Assembly: GCA_947594425.1 (NCBI GenBank)
Contig: CANQED010000003.1
Location: 1 to 64,000 of the forward strand
Reading direction: 5' to 3'
Length of the DNA stretch: 64,000 nucleotides
Source: an uncultured Ruminiclostridium sp.
GTDB taxonomy: Bacteria; Bacillota; Clostridia; Oscillospirales; Ruminococcaceae
In this document: in pieces, positions 45,008 to 53,431 of the stretch
How positions within the stretch are numbered: the stretch's first letter is position 1
Layout: each line of letters starts with the position of its first letter
The notes under the pieces: generated by a model
The model's input: only the letters and a program-made list of their open reading frames with translations
What the model was told of the DNA's origin: nothing
Databases searched by the model: none
Made by a program: the position numbers and the translations under genes

Positions 45008-45220
45008 TTAGTTCTCCTCTCTCCTCGTTGCGGCTATCTCGCGCTCGCGCTGTATAGTCTTGCATATAGCGATCTCCTTGCGTACCGCGCGGATCCTTGT
45101 GGGGTTTTCAAGCTGATTTACGGCAAGCTGAAAACGGAGGTTAAATAATTCCTGCTTAAGCTCAGCCAGCTTTTTTTCAAGCTCGATCTCGTTGAGTTCT
45201 TTTATCTCTTTAGCCTTCAT
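45008..45220 (-). CDS. rpmC: 50S ribosomal protein L29
   Basis: A 70-residue two-helix protein at the exit tunnel rim. It starts [20 protein letters not shown] with [18 protein letters not shown]. Its ATG shares one base with the rplP stop. Confidence 0.96.
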   Translation of the reverse strand: MKAKEIKELNEIELEKKLAELKQELFNLRFQLAVNQLENPTRIRAVRKEIAICKTIQREREIAATRREEN

Positions 45221-45642
45221 TACTGCTCGCCTCCCGCGTTCTTCGCAACAAACTTACATTTGATAGGGAGCTTGTGCATTGCAAGACGCATAGCCTCTCT
45301 TGCAACCTCTTCGCTTACGCCCGCTATCTCGAACATAATGCGTCCGGGCTTTACCACCGCTACCCAGTACTCGGGCGAGCCTTTACCTGAACCCATTCGG
45401 GTCTCGGCGGGCTTTTCCGTTACGGGCTTATCGGGGAAAATCTTTATCCATACCTGACCGCCACGCTTGATGTAACGCGTCATAGCGATACGTGCGGCCT
45501 CTATCTGGTTGGAGGTTATCCACGCGGGCTCGAGTGCCTGAAGACCGTAATCTCCATAGCTTACAACGTTGCCGCGTGTTGCTTTACCGGTCATACGACC
45601 GCGCTGTACCCTCCTGTACTTTACTCTCTTCGGAAGCAGCAT
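45220..45642 (-). CDS. rplP: 50S ribosomal protein L16
   Basis: A 140-residue protein close to the peptidyl-transferase centre and A-site tRNA elbow. Blocks [35 protein letters not shown] and LPIKCKFV are standard. One-base overlaps link it to rpsC and rpmC. Confidence 0.97.
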   Translation of the reverse strand: MLLPKRVKYRRVQRGRMTGKATRGNVVSYGDYGLQALEPAWITSNQIEAARIAMTRYIKRGGQVWIKIFPDKPVTEKPAETRMGSGKGSPEYWVAVVKPGRIMFEIAGVSEEVAREAMRLAMHKLPIKCKFVAKNAGGEQ

Positions 45643-46454
45643 TATTCGTTACCTCCCTCTTTTGCTTTACGCTCGGGTCTGTCCGCTCTTGCGGGTCTGT
45701 CAGACCTCGGTCTGCTCTTTCTGTTGTCGTCACGGCGGCGGCGGGGTCTTTCTTCTCTCTTTGCAGGGAGCTCGCCCTTGAGCACCTCGCCCTTGTAGAT
45801 CCAAACCTTTACGCCGATAACACCGTATGTGGTGTTTGCTCTTGCTACGCCGTAATCGATATCTGCTCTTAATGTCTGAAGCGGGATAGTACCCTCATGG
45901 TAGCTCTCGCTGCGCGCTATTTCCGCGCCGCCTAAACGTCCGCTTACCATGGTCTTGATACCCTTAGCGCCCGACTTCATCGTTCTGCCTATGCAGCCCT
46001 TCATCGCTCTTCTGAAAGATACACGCTGCTCAAGCTGCATTGCGATGTTCTCCGCTACTAACTTTGCGTCAAGGTCGGGGTTCTTTATCTCGACGATATT
46101 GAGATTAACGCTCTTTCCGCCGCAAAGCTTTTCGATCTCGACGCGCAGCTTTTCTATCTCCGCGCCCTTAGCGCCTATCAGCATACCGGGCTTAGCGGTG
46201 TGGATGTGGAGCTTTATCTTGTCGGGCGAGGTGCGCTCGATCTCTACCTTAGCGATACCTGCCGCCCTAGAGAGCTGCTGATCCGACCTTTCACCGTTCG
46301 TGCGGTTGAGCATTCTCTTGTTGAATAGATAATCACGGATTTTCTGATCCTCTACGAGAGTGTCGCCGAATGTAGATTTTCCGACAAACCAACGGGAATC
46401 CCAATCCTTTATTATTCCGACTCTGAGTCCGTGCGGATTAACTTTCTGTCCCAT
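45642..46454 (-). CDS. rpsC: 30S ribosomal protein S3
   Basis: A protein of the mRNA entry channel with KH domain ([16 protein letters not shown]). The 270-residue length exceeds the usual ~215-220 because of a C-terminal tail (about 225-270) rich in Arg, Lys, Asp and Pro ([19 protein letters not shown]), which looks disordered and may add rRNA or mRNA contacts. Confidence 0.97.
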   Translation of the reverse strand: MGQKVNPHGLRVGIIKDWDSRWFVGKSTFGDTLVEDQKIRDYLFNKRMLNRTNGERSDQQLSRAAGIAKVEIERTSPDKIKLHIHTAKPGMLIGAKGAEIEKLRVEIEKLCGGKSVNLNIVEIKNPDLDAKLVAENIAMQLEQRVSFRRAMKGCIGRTMKSGAKGIKTMVSGRLGGAEIARSESYHEGTIPLQTLRADIDYGVARANTTYGVIGVKVWIYKGEVLKGELPAKREERPRRRRDDNRKSRPRSDRPARADRPERKAKEGGNE

Positions 46455-46466
46455 TTACTCTCCTCC

Positions 46467-46802
46467 TTATTCCGCTTCTTTTACTACCAACACAACGTTG
46501 GACGTTCTCTTAAGAATACGGTGTGCTCTTCCGTGATCCTTGGGTCTTATCCTCTTGATAGTGATGCCGCCGCCTACGTAGCATTCCGATACATAGCAGT
46601 GCGCCACGTCCATATTGTGATTGTTCTCGGCGTTCTTCATAGCCGACTTGAGGAGCTTCTGTAACGGCTCGCTTGCCGCCTTGGGTGTGGTCTTTAATAT
46701 CGCCATCGCCACGTCACAGGGCTTGTTTCTTATAAGATCAAGTACAATGCCGACCTTGCGAGGAGATATGCGGACCTGGTTAAGTTTTGCTCTTGCCTCC
46801 AT
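46467..46802 (-). CDS. rplV: 50S ribosomal protein L22
   Basis: A 111-residue protein whose beta hairpin lines the exit tunnel. ISPRKVGIVLDLIRNKP and KRIRPKDHGRAHRILKRTS are typical. It lies 13 bp after rpsS. Confidence 0.97.
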   Translation of the reverse strand: MEARAKLNQVRISPRKVGIVLDLIRNKPCDVAMAILKTTPKAASEPLQKLLKSAMKNAENNHNMDVAHCYVSECYVGGGITIKRIRPKDHGRAHRILKRTSNVVLVVKEAE

Positions 46803-46815
46803 TGCTTACTCCTCC

Positions 46816-47091
46816 TTACTTATTGCTGGTCTTGCTTCCCGCATGACCCTTAAAGGTCCTTGTGGGGGCAAACTCGCCGAGCTTGTGACCTACCATATCC
46901 TCGGTAACATATACGGGAACATGCTTTCTCCCGTCATGCACCGCAAAGGTATGTCCTACAAAGTCGGGAAATATCGTACTGGAGCGGCTCCATGTCTTGA
47001 GAACCTTTTTCTCTCCTGCCTCATTCATTGCAAGGACTCTCTTCATAAGAGCCTCTTGAACGTATGGGCCTTTCTTGATGCTTCTGCTCAT
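46816..47091 (-). CDS. rpsS: 30S ribosomal protein S19
   Basis: A 91-residue head protein. It starts at [15 protein letters not shown] (ATG 47091) behind AAAGGAAA, with [20 protein letters not shown] inside. Seven further codons upstream are in frame but not typical. A 101-bp gap with a long hairpin separates it from rplB. Confidence 0.96.
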   Translation of the reverse strand: MSRSIKKGPYVQEALMKRVLAMNEAGEKKVLKTWSRSSTIFPDFVGHTFAVHDGRKHVPVYVTEDMVGHKLGEFAPTRTFKGHAGSKTSNK

Positions 47092-47123
47092 ATTATCTGT
47101 ATTTCCTTTCAAGTAAATTGCAA

Positions 47124-47175
47124 GTTAATGTGCGGCGGCGTTTTACTGCCCGCGGCAAACGCCGCACTTATTAAC
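47124..47175. other. long hairpin between rplB and rpsS
   Basis: GTTAAT plus GTGCGGCG (47124-47137) pairs with CGCCGCAC plus ATTAAC (47160-47175, with a TT bulge), and TTT/AAA can extend it inward. It lies in the only sizeable gap between these two genes and has no T-tract, so it is more likely a processing or stability element than a terminator. Confidence 0.55.
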
Positions 47176-47192
47176 AACAACTTGTAAAGCCG

Positions 47193-48023
47193 TCAGCGGC
47201 TTCTTCTCTTAACGATAAACTTATCGGACGCCTTGCCGATCTTTCTGGTCTTATAACCGAGCGCGGGCTTGCCCCACGGGGTAACGGGTCCGGGACGACC
47301 TACCGGCGATTTGCCCTCGCCGCCGCCGTGCGGGTGATCGTTCGGGTTCATAACGGAACCTCTTACGGTCGGTCTTACGCCCTTATGGCGCATACGACCC
47401 GCCTTGCCGTAATTTACATTCTCGTGGTCAAGGTTGGATACCACGCCGATAGAAGCCATGCACTTGTCGGATACGTTCCTGAGCTCGCCGCTGGGAAGTC
47501 TTATCAGCGCGTAGCCGTTTTCTTTAGCCATCAGCTGAGCCATATTGCCCGCCGCGCGCACGAGCTGTGCGCCCTTTCCGGGATAGAGCTCGACGTTGTG
47601 GATAATGGTACCTACCGGTATATCCGCGAGCGCGAGCGCGTTGCCGGGCTTGATGTCGGCGTCGCTGCCGCTCCTTACCTTGTCGCCGACCTTAAGTCCG
47701 TCGGGAGCGATGATGTATCTCTTCTCGCCGTCCTCATACTGTACCAGCGCGATAAACGCCGAACGGTTGGGGTCGTATTCAAGGGTCATTACCTCGGCGT
47801 CCATGCCGAGCTTGTTTCTCTTAAAGTCTATCACGCGGTACTTTCTTCTCTGTGCGCCGCCCTTATGCCTTACGGTAATTCTGCCGTAGCTGTTGCGCCC
47901 CGAGTGCTTTTTAAGGGTCTCGAGCAGGCTCTTTTCCGGCTCGGTCTTGGACAGAACGCTGTAATCGGTGACGGTCATGCCTCTGCGGCCGGGGGTGACA
48001 GGTTTATATGATTTGATAGCCAT
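47193..48023 (-). CDS. rplB: 50S ribosomal protein L2
   Basis: The largest 23S core protein here (276 aa), essential for subunit joining and peptidyl transfer. The conserved C-terminal [19 protein letters not shown] contains the His region near the active centre. Start [18 protein letters not shown]. Confidence 0.97.
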   Translation of the reverse strand: MAIKSYKPVTPGRRGMTVTDYSVLSKTEPEKSLLETLKKHSGRNSYGRITVRHKGGAQRRKYRVIDFKRNKLGMDAEVMTLEYDPNRSAFIALVQYEDGEKRYIIAPDGLKVGDKVRSGSDADIKPGNALALADIPVGTIIHNVELYPGKGAQLVRAAGNMAQLMAKENGYALIRLPSGELRNVSDKCMASIGVVSNLDHENVNYGKAGRMRHKGVRPTVRGSVMNPNDHPHGGGEGKSPVGRPGPVTPWGKPALGYKTRKIGKASDKFIVKRRSR

Positions 48024-48036
48024 TTATATCACTCCT

Positions 48037-48339
48037 TTATATCATACCGTCAAAGAACTCGATAGTCTTTGAATCTTTAGCAAGAGTAACTACCGCCTTT
48101 TTCCATGACGCGGTATAGCCCTCGCTGCGTCCCATTCTTCTGCGCACGCCGCGCACGTTGATGGTGTTTACCTTAGATACCTTTACGCCGGGGAACAATG
48201 CCTCGACTGCCTTAGCGATCTCTATTTTATTAGAGTCCTTAGCCACCTTAAAGGTGTACTTGCCCTGCTGTGCGAGCATTTCCATGCTCTGCTCGGTTAT
48301 GACGGGCTTGATTATTATATCGTAAGCCAGCTTTGCCAT
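48037..48339 (-). CDS. rplW: 50S ribosomal protein L23
   Basis: A 100-residue exit-tunnel protein that docks trigger factor and SRP. IIKPVITEQSMEMLAQQGKYTF and VNTINVRGVRRRMG are family blocks. Its ATG shares one base with the rplD stop. Confidence 0.96.
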   Translation of the reverse strand: MAKLAYDIIIKPVITEQSMEMLAQQGKYTFKVAKDSNKIEIAKAVEALFPGVKVSKVNTINVRGVRRRMGRSEGYTASWKKAVVTLAKDSKTIEFFDGMI

Positions 48340-48959
48340 TATGCGTACACCTCCTCGATCTTCGCAACGGCGTCCTTTACAACGATAAACTTGTTGTACT
48401 TAAGGATGTCGTATACGTTCAGGGTGTTTACCTGTGTCGTCTTAACGCCGGGAATATTAGCGGCGCTCTTTATTACCTTGTCGTCTACGCCGTTAAGAAC
48501 TATCAGCGCCTTTTGTGCGCCGAGCGCCTTAAGCATAGCGACGAGGGTCTTGGTCTTGTACTCGTCGGTCTTTATGTCGTCTACAACTACTATATCGTTG
48601 TCGATAACCTTGCTCGAAAGAGCGGACTTCATTGCGAGCCTCTTGACCTTTTTATTGAGTGAGTACCTGTAGCTGCGAGGCTTAGGTCCGAGAGCGATAC
48701 CGCCGTGTGTGAACTGCGGCGCTCTGGTAGAACCCTGTCTTGCGTGACCCGTGCCCTTTTGTCTCCACGGCTTTTTGCCGCCGCCGCTTACCTCTGAACG
48801 GGTAAGAGTGGACTGAGTGCCCTGACGCTGATTAGCCAGATAGTTTACTACTGCGGCGTGCATAACGACGGTGTTAGGCTCTATGCCGAATACCGCGTCG
48901 TTAAGCTCAAGGTCGGATACAACAGCTCCCGTCATATCATAAACTGATACTTTTGCCAT
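48339..48959 (-). CDS. rplD: 50S ribosomal protein L4
   Basis: A 206-residue protein with an extended loop lining the tunnel ([19 protein letters not shown]). L4 is the autoregulator of the S10 operon in Gamma-proteobacteria; whether it acts on the structured rpsJ leader here is not known. Confidence 0.97.
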   Translation of the reverse strand: MAKVSVYDMTGAVVSDLELNDAVFGIEPNTVVMHAAVVNYLANQRQGTQSTLTRSEVSGGGKKPWRQKGTGHARQGSTRAPQFTHGGIALGPKPRSYRYSLNKKVKRLAMKSALSSKVIDNDIVVVDDIKTDEYKTKTLVAMLKALGAQKALIVLNGVDDKVIKSAANIPGVKTTQVNTLNVYDILKYNKFIVVKDAVAKIEEVYA

Positions 48960-48973
48960 AATAATCCCCCTCC

Positions 48974-49609
48974 TTACGCTTTCTTAACCGCATCTGTAAT
49001 GCAGACTACTCCGCCCTTAGGACCGGGAACAGCACCCTTGATTGCGATAAGATTGTTTTCTGTGTCGATTTTAACGATAACAAGATTTTGTACCGTTACG
49101 TTTTCAGCACCCATATGACCCGGCATACCCTTGCCCTTGAATATACGCGACGGGGACGAGCATGCGCCCATAGAGCCTGCCTCTCTTACGACAGGACCCG
49201 AGCCGTGAGTCTCTTTGAGTCTGTGCTGATTGTGACGCTTGATAGCGCCCTGAAATCCTTTACCCTTGCTTATGCCGCTTACGTCGACTACATCGCCTAT
49301 AGCGAAAACGTCAGCCTTGATAACGTCGCCGACCTTCATCTCCTCGGCATTGTCGAGCTTAAACTCCTTAAGCGTTCTCTTAAAGGGAAGGTCATTCTTC
49401 TTAAAGTGACCTGTCATCGGCTTGTTTACATGCTTGGGAGATACGTCGCCGTATCCGAGCTGTACTGCCGAATATCCGTCGTTCTGAGCGGTCTTTAGCT
49501 GAGTAACTACGCAAGGACCCGCTTCAACAACTGTTACGGGAACTACCTTTCCCGCCTCGTCGAAGATCTGCGTCATACCGATCTTCTTTGCGATCAAACC
49601 TTTTGTCAT
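48974..49609 (-). CDS. rplC: 50S ribosomal protein L3
   Basis: An early-assembly protein of the peptidyl-transferase region: [18 protein letters not shown] start and [16 protein letters not shown] loop. I use ATG 49609 (GGAGG at 11 bp); a TTG at 49618 in frame sits too close to the same site. It is preceded by a 128-bp gap with two hairpins. Confidence 0.95.
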   Translation of the reverse strand: MTKGLIAKKIGMTQIFDEAGKVVPVTVVEAGPCVVTQLKTAQNDGYSAVQLGYGDVSPKHVNKPMTGHFKKNDLPFKRTLKEFKLDNAEEMKVGDVIKADVFAIGDVVDVSGISKGKGFQGAIKRHNQHRLKETHGSGPVVREAGSMGACSSPSRIFKGKGMPGHMGAENVTVQNLVIVKIDTENNLIAIKGAVPGPKGGVVCITDAVKKA

Positions 49610-49629
49610 TCGGTTCAATTCCTCCTTTT

Positions 49630-49716
49630 GGTTATTGGTCGGCTATGCCGACTTGACCACCGACGCCGATAGATTTTCCGGCGCCGCCGGTTATTGGTTG
49701 GCGCAAAGTGCGTCAA
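49630..49716. repeat. two GGTTATTGGT-plus-hairpin units between rpsJ and rplC
   Basis: GGTTATTGGT occurs at 49630-49639 and 49689-49698. Each copy overlaps the start of a hairpin: GTCGGC/GCCGAC (49638-49652), and an 8-bp TTGGCGCA/TGCGTCAA stem with one G-T pair (49698-49716). On the transcribed minus strand each reads hairpin then ACCAATAACC. Confidence 0.6.
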
Positions 49717-49737
49717 CATAACTTCTGCCCGTTAAGG

Positions 49738-50049
49738 TCATACCTCCATGGACATTTCCACACCTGCCGGAAGCTCGAGATTTTTAAGAGCGTCAACGGT
49801 CTTATTGGTGGGGCGAATAACGTCTATAAGACGCTTGTGAGTGCGCAGCTCAAACTGCTCGCGGCTGTCCTTGTACTTGTGAACAGCTCTTAAGATAGTG
49901 ATGACCTGCTTGTTGGTGGGCAGCGGTATCGGTCCTGCAACTCTTGAACCCGTGCGCTTAGCCGTGTCGACTATCTTAGCCGCAGCGGCGTCTACCAACG
50001 CGTGGTCGTACCCCTTGATCTTTATCCTCACCTTTTCTTTTACTGCCAT
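49738..50049 (-). CDS. rpsJ: 30S ribosomal protein S10
   Basis: First gene of the S10 operon; 103 residues. It is a head protein that also acts in transcription antitermination as Nus[22 protein letters not shown] and [15 protein letters not shown] are diagnostic. AAAGGGAGAAAAG precedes the ATG. The usual rpsL-rpsG-fusA-tuf genes are not upstream; pyk is found instead. Confidence 0.97.
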   Translation of the reverse strand: MAVKEKVRIKIKGYDHALVDAAAAKIVDTAKRTGSRVAGPIPLPTNKQVITILRAVHKYKDSREQFELRTHKRLIDVIRPTNKTVDALKNLELPAGVEMSMEV

Positions 50050-50338
50050 TTCTTTTCTCCCTTTCGTTTTGTATTTCGGGAACCGCCCTTTGGCGGCGTC
50101 AGCGGCGTATAAAAATACACCTTACCGGGTGTTTCACCCGTATCCGTATAAAAGAGGATTTTTCCCGCAGGGGGTATCGGCAGCCTGCCGACCCTTCCCG
50201 TTAAGGGGGAACAAATCCTTAACGCCTCTGCTTTCGCCCGATTATCGGACATACTCCGCTCAAATTACCGGCCGTATGCCGCAACCTTGAGCATCTTCGC
50301 ATATCACAGCAGTACGCGCTTTGCGGCGCGCAATAACT
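50050..50338 (-). promoter_or_regulatory. structured 5' leader of the S10 operon
   Basis: About 280 nt lie between the promoter and rpsJ. Several stems are visible: CGTTAAGG/CCTTAACG (50199-50206 with 50217-50224), a bulged GGGT-CGGC stem at 50174-50193, and CCGCC/GGCGG close to the start (50083-50096). No full terminator with a T-run was seen. A ribosomal-protein autoregulatory role is plausible but unproven; I could not match it to a known leader family. Confidence 0.5.
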
Positions 50339-50367
50339 ATTATACATAAATAAACTCGCTTTTACAA
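50339..50367 (-). promoter_or_regulatory. promoter of the S10 operon
   Basis: On the minus strand TTGTAA (50367-50362) and consensus TATAAT (50344-50339) are 17 bp apart. Confidence 0.75.
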
Positions 50368-50414
50368 GTACTTTATCGAAATTTTTCCGAAAATTAAGTG
50401 TAGAAATTTCCGAG

Positions 50415-50443
50415 ATATTTTGCCTTATTTTTGGGCAAAATAT
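50415..50443. promoter_or_regulatory. 10-bp palindrome upstream of the rpsJ promoter
   Basis: ATATTTTGCC (50415-50424) and GGCAAAATAT (50434-50443) form a perfect inverted repeat with a 9-bp AT-rich spacer, about 50 bp upstream of the -35. It could be an operator or a hairpin; no partner is known. Confidence 0.4.
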
Positions 50444-50487
50444 ACAAAAGCAAAATACGCATGGCACATCTTGTGCCCTGTCAAGAT

Positions 50488-50529
50488 AAAAAACACAAGG
50501 TGCGGGGACAGCCTTACCGCCGTCCCCGC
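50488..50529 (-). terminator. terminator after pyk
   Basis: On the minus strand GCGGGGAC (50529-50522) pairs with GTCCCCGC (50509-50502); a T6 run follows 8 nt later (50493-50488). The offset T-run makes it a moderate candidate. Confidence 0.55.
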
Positions 50530-50560
50530 GCTTAATTATACTATAATAATATAAATACCG

Positions 50561-52318
50561 TCAATCAGCCGAGCACACAAGTCCCTTTGCCGCGTCTACG
50601 GTGATGGTAACGCCGCTCTTTAATATGCTTGCGGCGTTTTGCGCGTCGTATATGACGGGGATATCGAGCGACAAGCCTACCACGGCGGCGTGGCAGTCCT
50701 CGCTCTTATCCTCGACGATTATCGCGGCGGCATTTTTGAGCGCGGGCATAATGCGATTAGAGGTGGTGGGTATCACGAGGATATCCCCGCTCTTCGCTCT
50801 GCGGAGTGCCTCGTCCTCGTCCTTGCATACGCAGACGGGAGCGGTCACGGTGCGCTGGGTCACGCCCTTGCCCTTAAGCAAAACGTCTCCGACGATATGC
50901 ACCTTCATCATATTGGTAGTGCCCGACACACCTAGCGGCAGTCCCGCCGTGATAACGATAAGGTCGCCGTCGTGCAGCAGCCCCTCCTCCATAGAGCGCT
51001 CTACCGCGTGGTCAAACAGCGAGTCGCTGTCCGACATCTCCTGCGCCTTTATCGGGATAACGCCCCACGACAAATTAAGCTGGCGCTGCGCGGTATAGCT
51101 TGTGGTGGCGGCTATTATCGGGCAGCTCGGACGGTATTTTGACAATGTCTTTGCCGTGCCGCCGCCCTTAGTTACGGTGAGTATAGCGGTCGCGCCGAGG
51201 TCGATAGATGTGGTGACAGTGGCGTGGGCGATAGCGTCGGTGACGTTAGGCGTGCCCTCACCCTCGCGCGAGAAAAATCTGCGCACATAGTCTATATCCT
51301 GCTCGGTCTTGGCGGCAATAGCGCTCATAGTCTTTACCGCCTCGACGGGGAAAGCACCCGCGGCGGTCTCCCCCGAGAGCATAATGGCGCTCGTGCCGTC
51401 GTATATGGCGTTAGCCACGTCGGTGGTCTCGGCACGGGTCGGGCGGGGATTTTTTATCATAGAGTCAAGCATCTGGGTGGCGGTTATCACCTGCTTGCCT
51501 GCGTTGTAGCCCTTGTGTATGAGCTCCTTTTGTATGCGCGGTATCTCCTCAAAGGGTATCTCCACGCCCATATCGCCGCGCGCTACCATTATTCCGTCAG
51601 CTACGCGGAGAATATCGTCGATATTGTTTACGCCGTCTTGATTTTCTATCTTGGCGATAATTTTTATCTGCTTGCCGCCGTTTTCGTCGAGCAGTCTGCG
51701 CACCTGCATAATATCCTCGTCGCAGGTGACAAAGCTTGCCGCTATAAAGTCAAACCCCGTTTCTATGCCGAACAGCAGGTCGCTCTTGTCCTTATCACTC
51801 AGATACGGCATAGAGAATTTAATTCCCGGGAAATTGCAGCTCTTATTTGCCTTAAGCACGCCGCCGTGTATCACGCGGCAATGTATCTCGTCGTGCTCCT
51901 CCCTGCGGTCTATCTCGGTGACCTTAAGCTCGATAAGCCCGTCGTCTACGAGTATTTTCGCGCCCGTGTCTATATCGTCCGCGAGATCCTTATAGGTTAT
52001 GCCGACCTTATTTTCGTCCCCCTCGACGTCCTCGGTGGTGAGTATAAACTCCGCGCCGTTTTTAAGCGTGACGGGTTCGTCGTTTTTAAAGCTCTTTACC
52101 CTGACCTCGGGGCCTTTGGTGTCGAGAATGGTGGGGATAGGCTTATTCAGCTCCTCGCGTATCCTTACGACCTGCTCAAAGCGTTTCTTATGGCTTGGAT
52201 GATCCCCGTGGGAAAAATTAAATCGCGCGCAGTCCATTCCGCTTTTGATAAGCTCGCGCAGAATGTTGTCGTCATCGGTCGCCGGACCGAGAGTGCAGAC
52301 TATCTTGGTCTTTTTCAT
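50561..52318 (-). CDS. pyk: pyruvate kinase with C-terminal PEP-utiliser domain
   Basis: Final step of glycolysis: PEP + ADP to pyruvate + ATP. MKKTKIVCTLGPAT, the FNFSHGDHPSHKKR block, IIAKIENQDGVNN, and MVARGDMGVEIP are all present. The 585-residue length reflects an extra C-terminal domain (about 475-585) related to the phosphohistidine domain of PEP-utilising enzymes, including CHAAVVGLSLDIPVI. This Bacillus-type extension is usually catalytically inert. It lies 18 bp downstream of an amidohydrolase gene. Confidence 0.96.
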   Translation of the reverse strand: MKKTKIVCTLGPATDDDNILRELIKSGMDCARFNFSHGDHPSHKKRFEQVVRIREELNKPIPTILDTKGPEVRVKSFKNDEPVTLKNGAEFILTTEDVEGDENKVGITYKDLADDIDTGAKILVDDGLIELKVTEIDRREEHDEIHCRVIHGGVLKANKSCNFPGIKFSMPYLSDKDKSDLLFGIETGFDFIAASFVTCDEDIMQVRRLLDENGGKQIKIIAKIENQDGVNNIDDILRVADGIMVARGDMGVEIPFEEIPRIQKELIHKGYNAGKQVITATQMLDSMIKNPRPTRAETTDVANAIYDGTSAIMLSGETAAGAFPVEAVKTMSAIAAKTEQDIDYVRRFFSREGEGTPNVTDAIAHATVTTSIDLGATAILTVTKGGGTAKTLSKYRPSCPIIAATTSYTAQRQLNLSWGVIPIKAQEMSDSDSLFDHAVERSMEEGLLHDGDLIVITAGLPLGVSGTTNMMKVHIVGDVLLKGKGVTQRTVTAPVCVCKDEDEALRRAKSGDILVIPTTSNRIMPALKNAAAIIVEDKSEDCHAAVVGLSLDIPVIYDAQNAASILKSGVTITVDAAKGLVCSAD

Positions 52319-52336
52319 ACAAACACCGTCCTTTTA

Positions 52337-53161
52337 CTATAATTCCGCTCTGACTTTAAGCTCGTCGAGGGTAACGCCGAGCAGCCGTGCGGCATTTTGC
52401 CAATATATCTTTTGCTTAGCGGTATCGGAGATATTCAGCCGCTCTATCATATCTATCTGCGTTTGCGGCAAACTCCACGGCAGGTCGCTGCCGAGCAGTA
52501 TCTTATCCTCGCCAAACTGCTCGATAAGCCTCATCATCATCTCGTCGGTGATAAATTCGGCGCAAAACGCGGTATCGAGGTAAACGTTGTCCGCGCCCTT
52601 GATATAGTGCAGGACGCGCTCCCAATTACTCATACCTCCCATATGCGCGCCGATAAGGGTAAGCGCGGGGTGCTTCTCCGCTAAAGCGGCGAGGTCGCAG
52701 GGCATAGCGCGGCGGGTGCGGTTAGATACGGGGTCATACCCCATATGAAAGCTGACGGCAAGCCCGAGCTGCTCGCACTTTTTATAAATAGGCTCGGCGC
52801 ATTGCTCGAACATAAAAAAGCCCTGATAGTCGGGGTGCAGCTTTATCCCCTTAAGGCCCGCCTGCGCTATCCGCTCAAGCTCTTGCTCGATATTGTCATT
52901 TGCGGGGTGTACCGTACCGAAGCAGAAAACGTTGCCGTGGTTGTGCTTTATCGCCCAGTCGTTAATTGTCGCGGTCTGGGTGGGCTTTGTCGCTATCGGC
53001 AGCACCACGCCTATATCAGCGCCGCCCTTTAGCGCCGTGCGCGCGGAGCCTATCGTGCCGTCGGTGTAGACGTACTCTACCTCGGGACAGGCTCTTAGCG
53101 TCTCTATCGCCCGCGCCGCTATCTTCTGCGCATATGCGTGGATGTGAAAATCAACGTACAT
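52337..53161 (-). CDS. amidohydrolase family metal-dependent hydrolase
   Basis: A 274-residue TIM-barrel protein of the amidohydrolase-2 group (decarboxylase/lactonase-like). Metal-site residues are recognisable: HIHA near the start, KLHPDY, FHMGYD, GAHMGG and GSDLPW near the end. The reaction is unknown. It is probably co-transcribed with pyk (18-bp gap). The start has only a weak GGTGA site; upstream lies the structured stretch at 53229-53431. Confidence 0.82.
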   Translation of the reverse strand: MYVDFHIHAYAQKIAARAIETLRACPEVEYVYTDGTIGSARTALKGGADIGVVLPIATKPTQTATINDWAIKHNHGNVFCFGTVHPANDNIEQELERIAQAGLKGIKLHPDYQGFFMFEQCAEPIYKKCEQLGLAVSFHMGYDPVSNRTRRAMPCDLAALAEKHPALTLIGAHMGGMSNWERVLHYIKGADNVYLDTAFCAEFITDEMMMRLIEQFGEDKILLGSDLPWSLPQTQIDMIERLNISDTAKQKIYWQNAARLLGVTLDELKVRAEL

Positions 53162-53228
53162 ATGTTCACCAACTTAATTTTAAATTAGAATTGACTGTCG
53201 AAAAAGGTTTTAACAAAAACAAAAAGTT

Positions 53229-53431
53229 TATTGATACGGAAGAAAAAGGGGGTATGGGGGTAAAAACATCAGGTTTTTGCCCCCATTTGAGATAAGTTTC
53301 AGCTTGAGAAAGACACCGTAAGGTGTTTTTCGATAAGCTGAACTAAGGACTGCCGAGGCAGTCCTTAGAAAATGCTCTGTAGCGCCCCGTATCTTTTGAA
53401 ATAGGGGTGGGAGAAAGCTCCCGTATGCTTA
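53229..53431. repeat. structured intergenic element with an end resembling the 11.4-kb element
   Basis: This fills most of the 267-bp gap between the amidohydrolase and the sugar permease. The right end is CTCCCGTATGCTTA (53418-53431), the exact complement of the left end of the 11.4-kb element; it overlaps the permease stop codon. A weak left end (TATTGATACGGAAG, 53229-53242) would give 203 bp, nearly the same length. The interior is different: a 14-bp stem (53254-53267 with 53273-53286), a nested stem TTCAGCTT/AAGCTGAA around ACACC/GGTGT (53298-53342), and CTAAGGACTGCC/GGCAGTCCTTAG (53343-53368). The first part resembles 28819-28889. Confidence 0.5.

Noticed and set aside
50456-50484. TTGACA at 50484-50479 (minus) as a second S10 promoter
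   Set aside because: At 16-18 bp the -10 candidates (TGCGTA, GCGTAT) are poor; the TATAAT at 50344-50339 is far better.
53343-53368. CTAAGGACTGCC hairpin as terminator of the sugar cluster
   Set aside because: The 12-bp stem is strong but no T-run follows on the minus strand.
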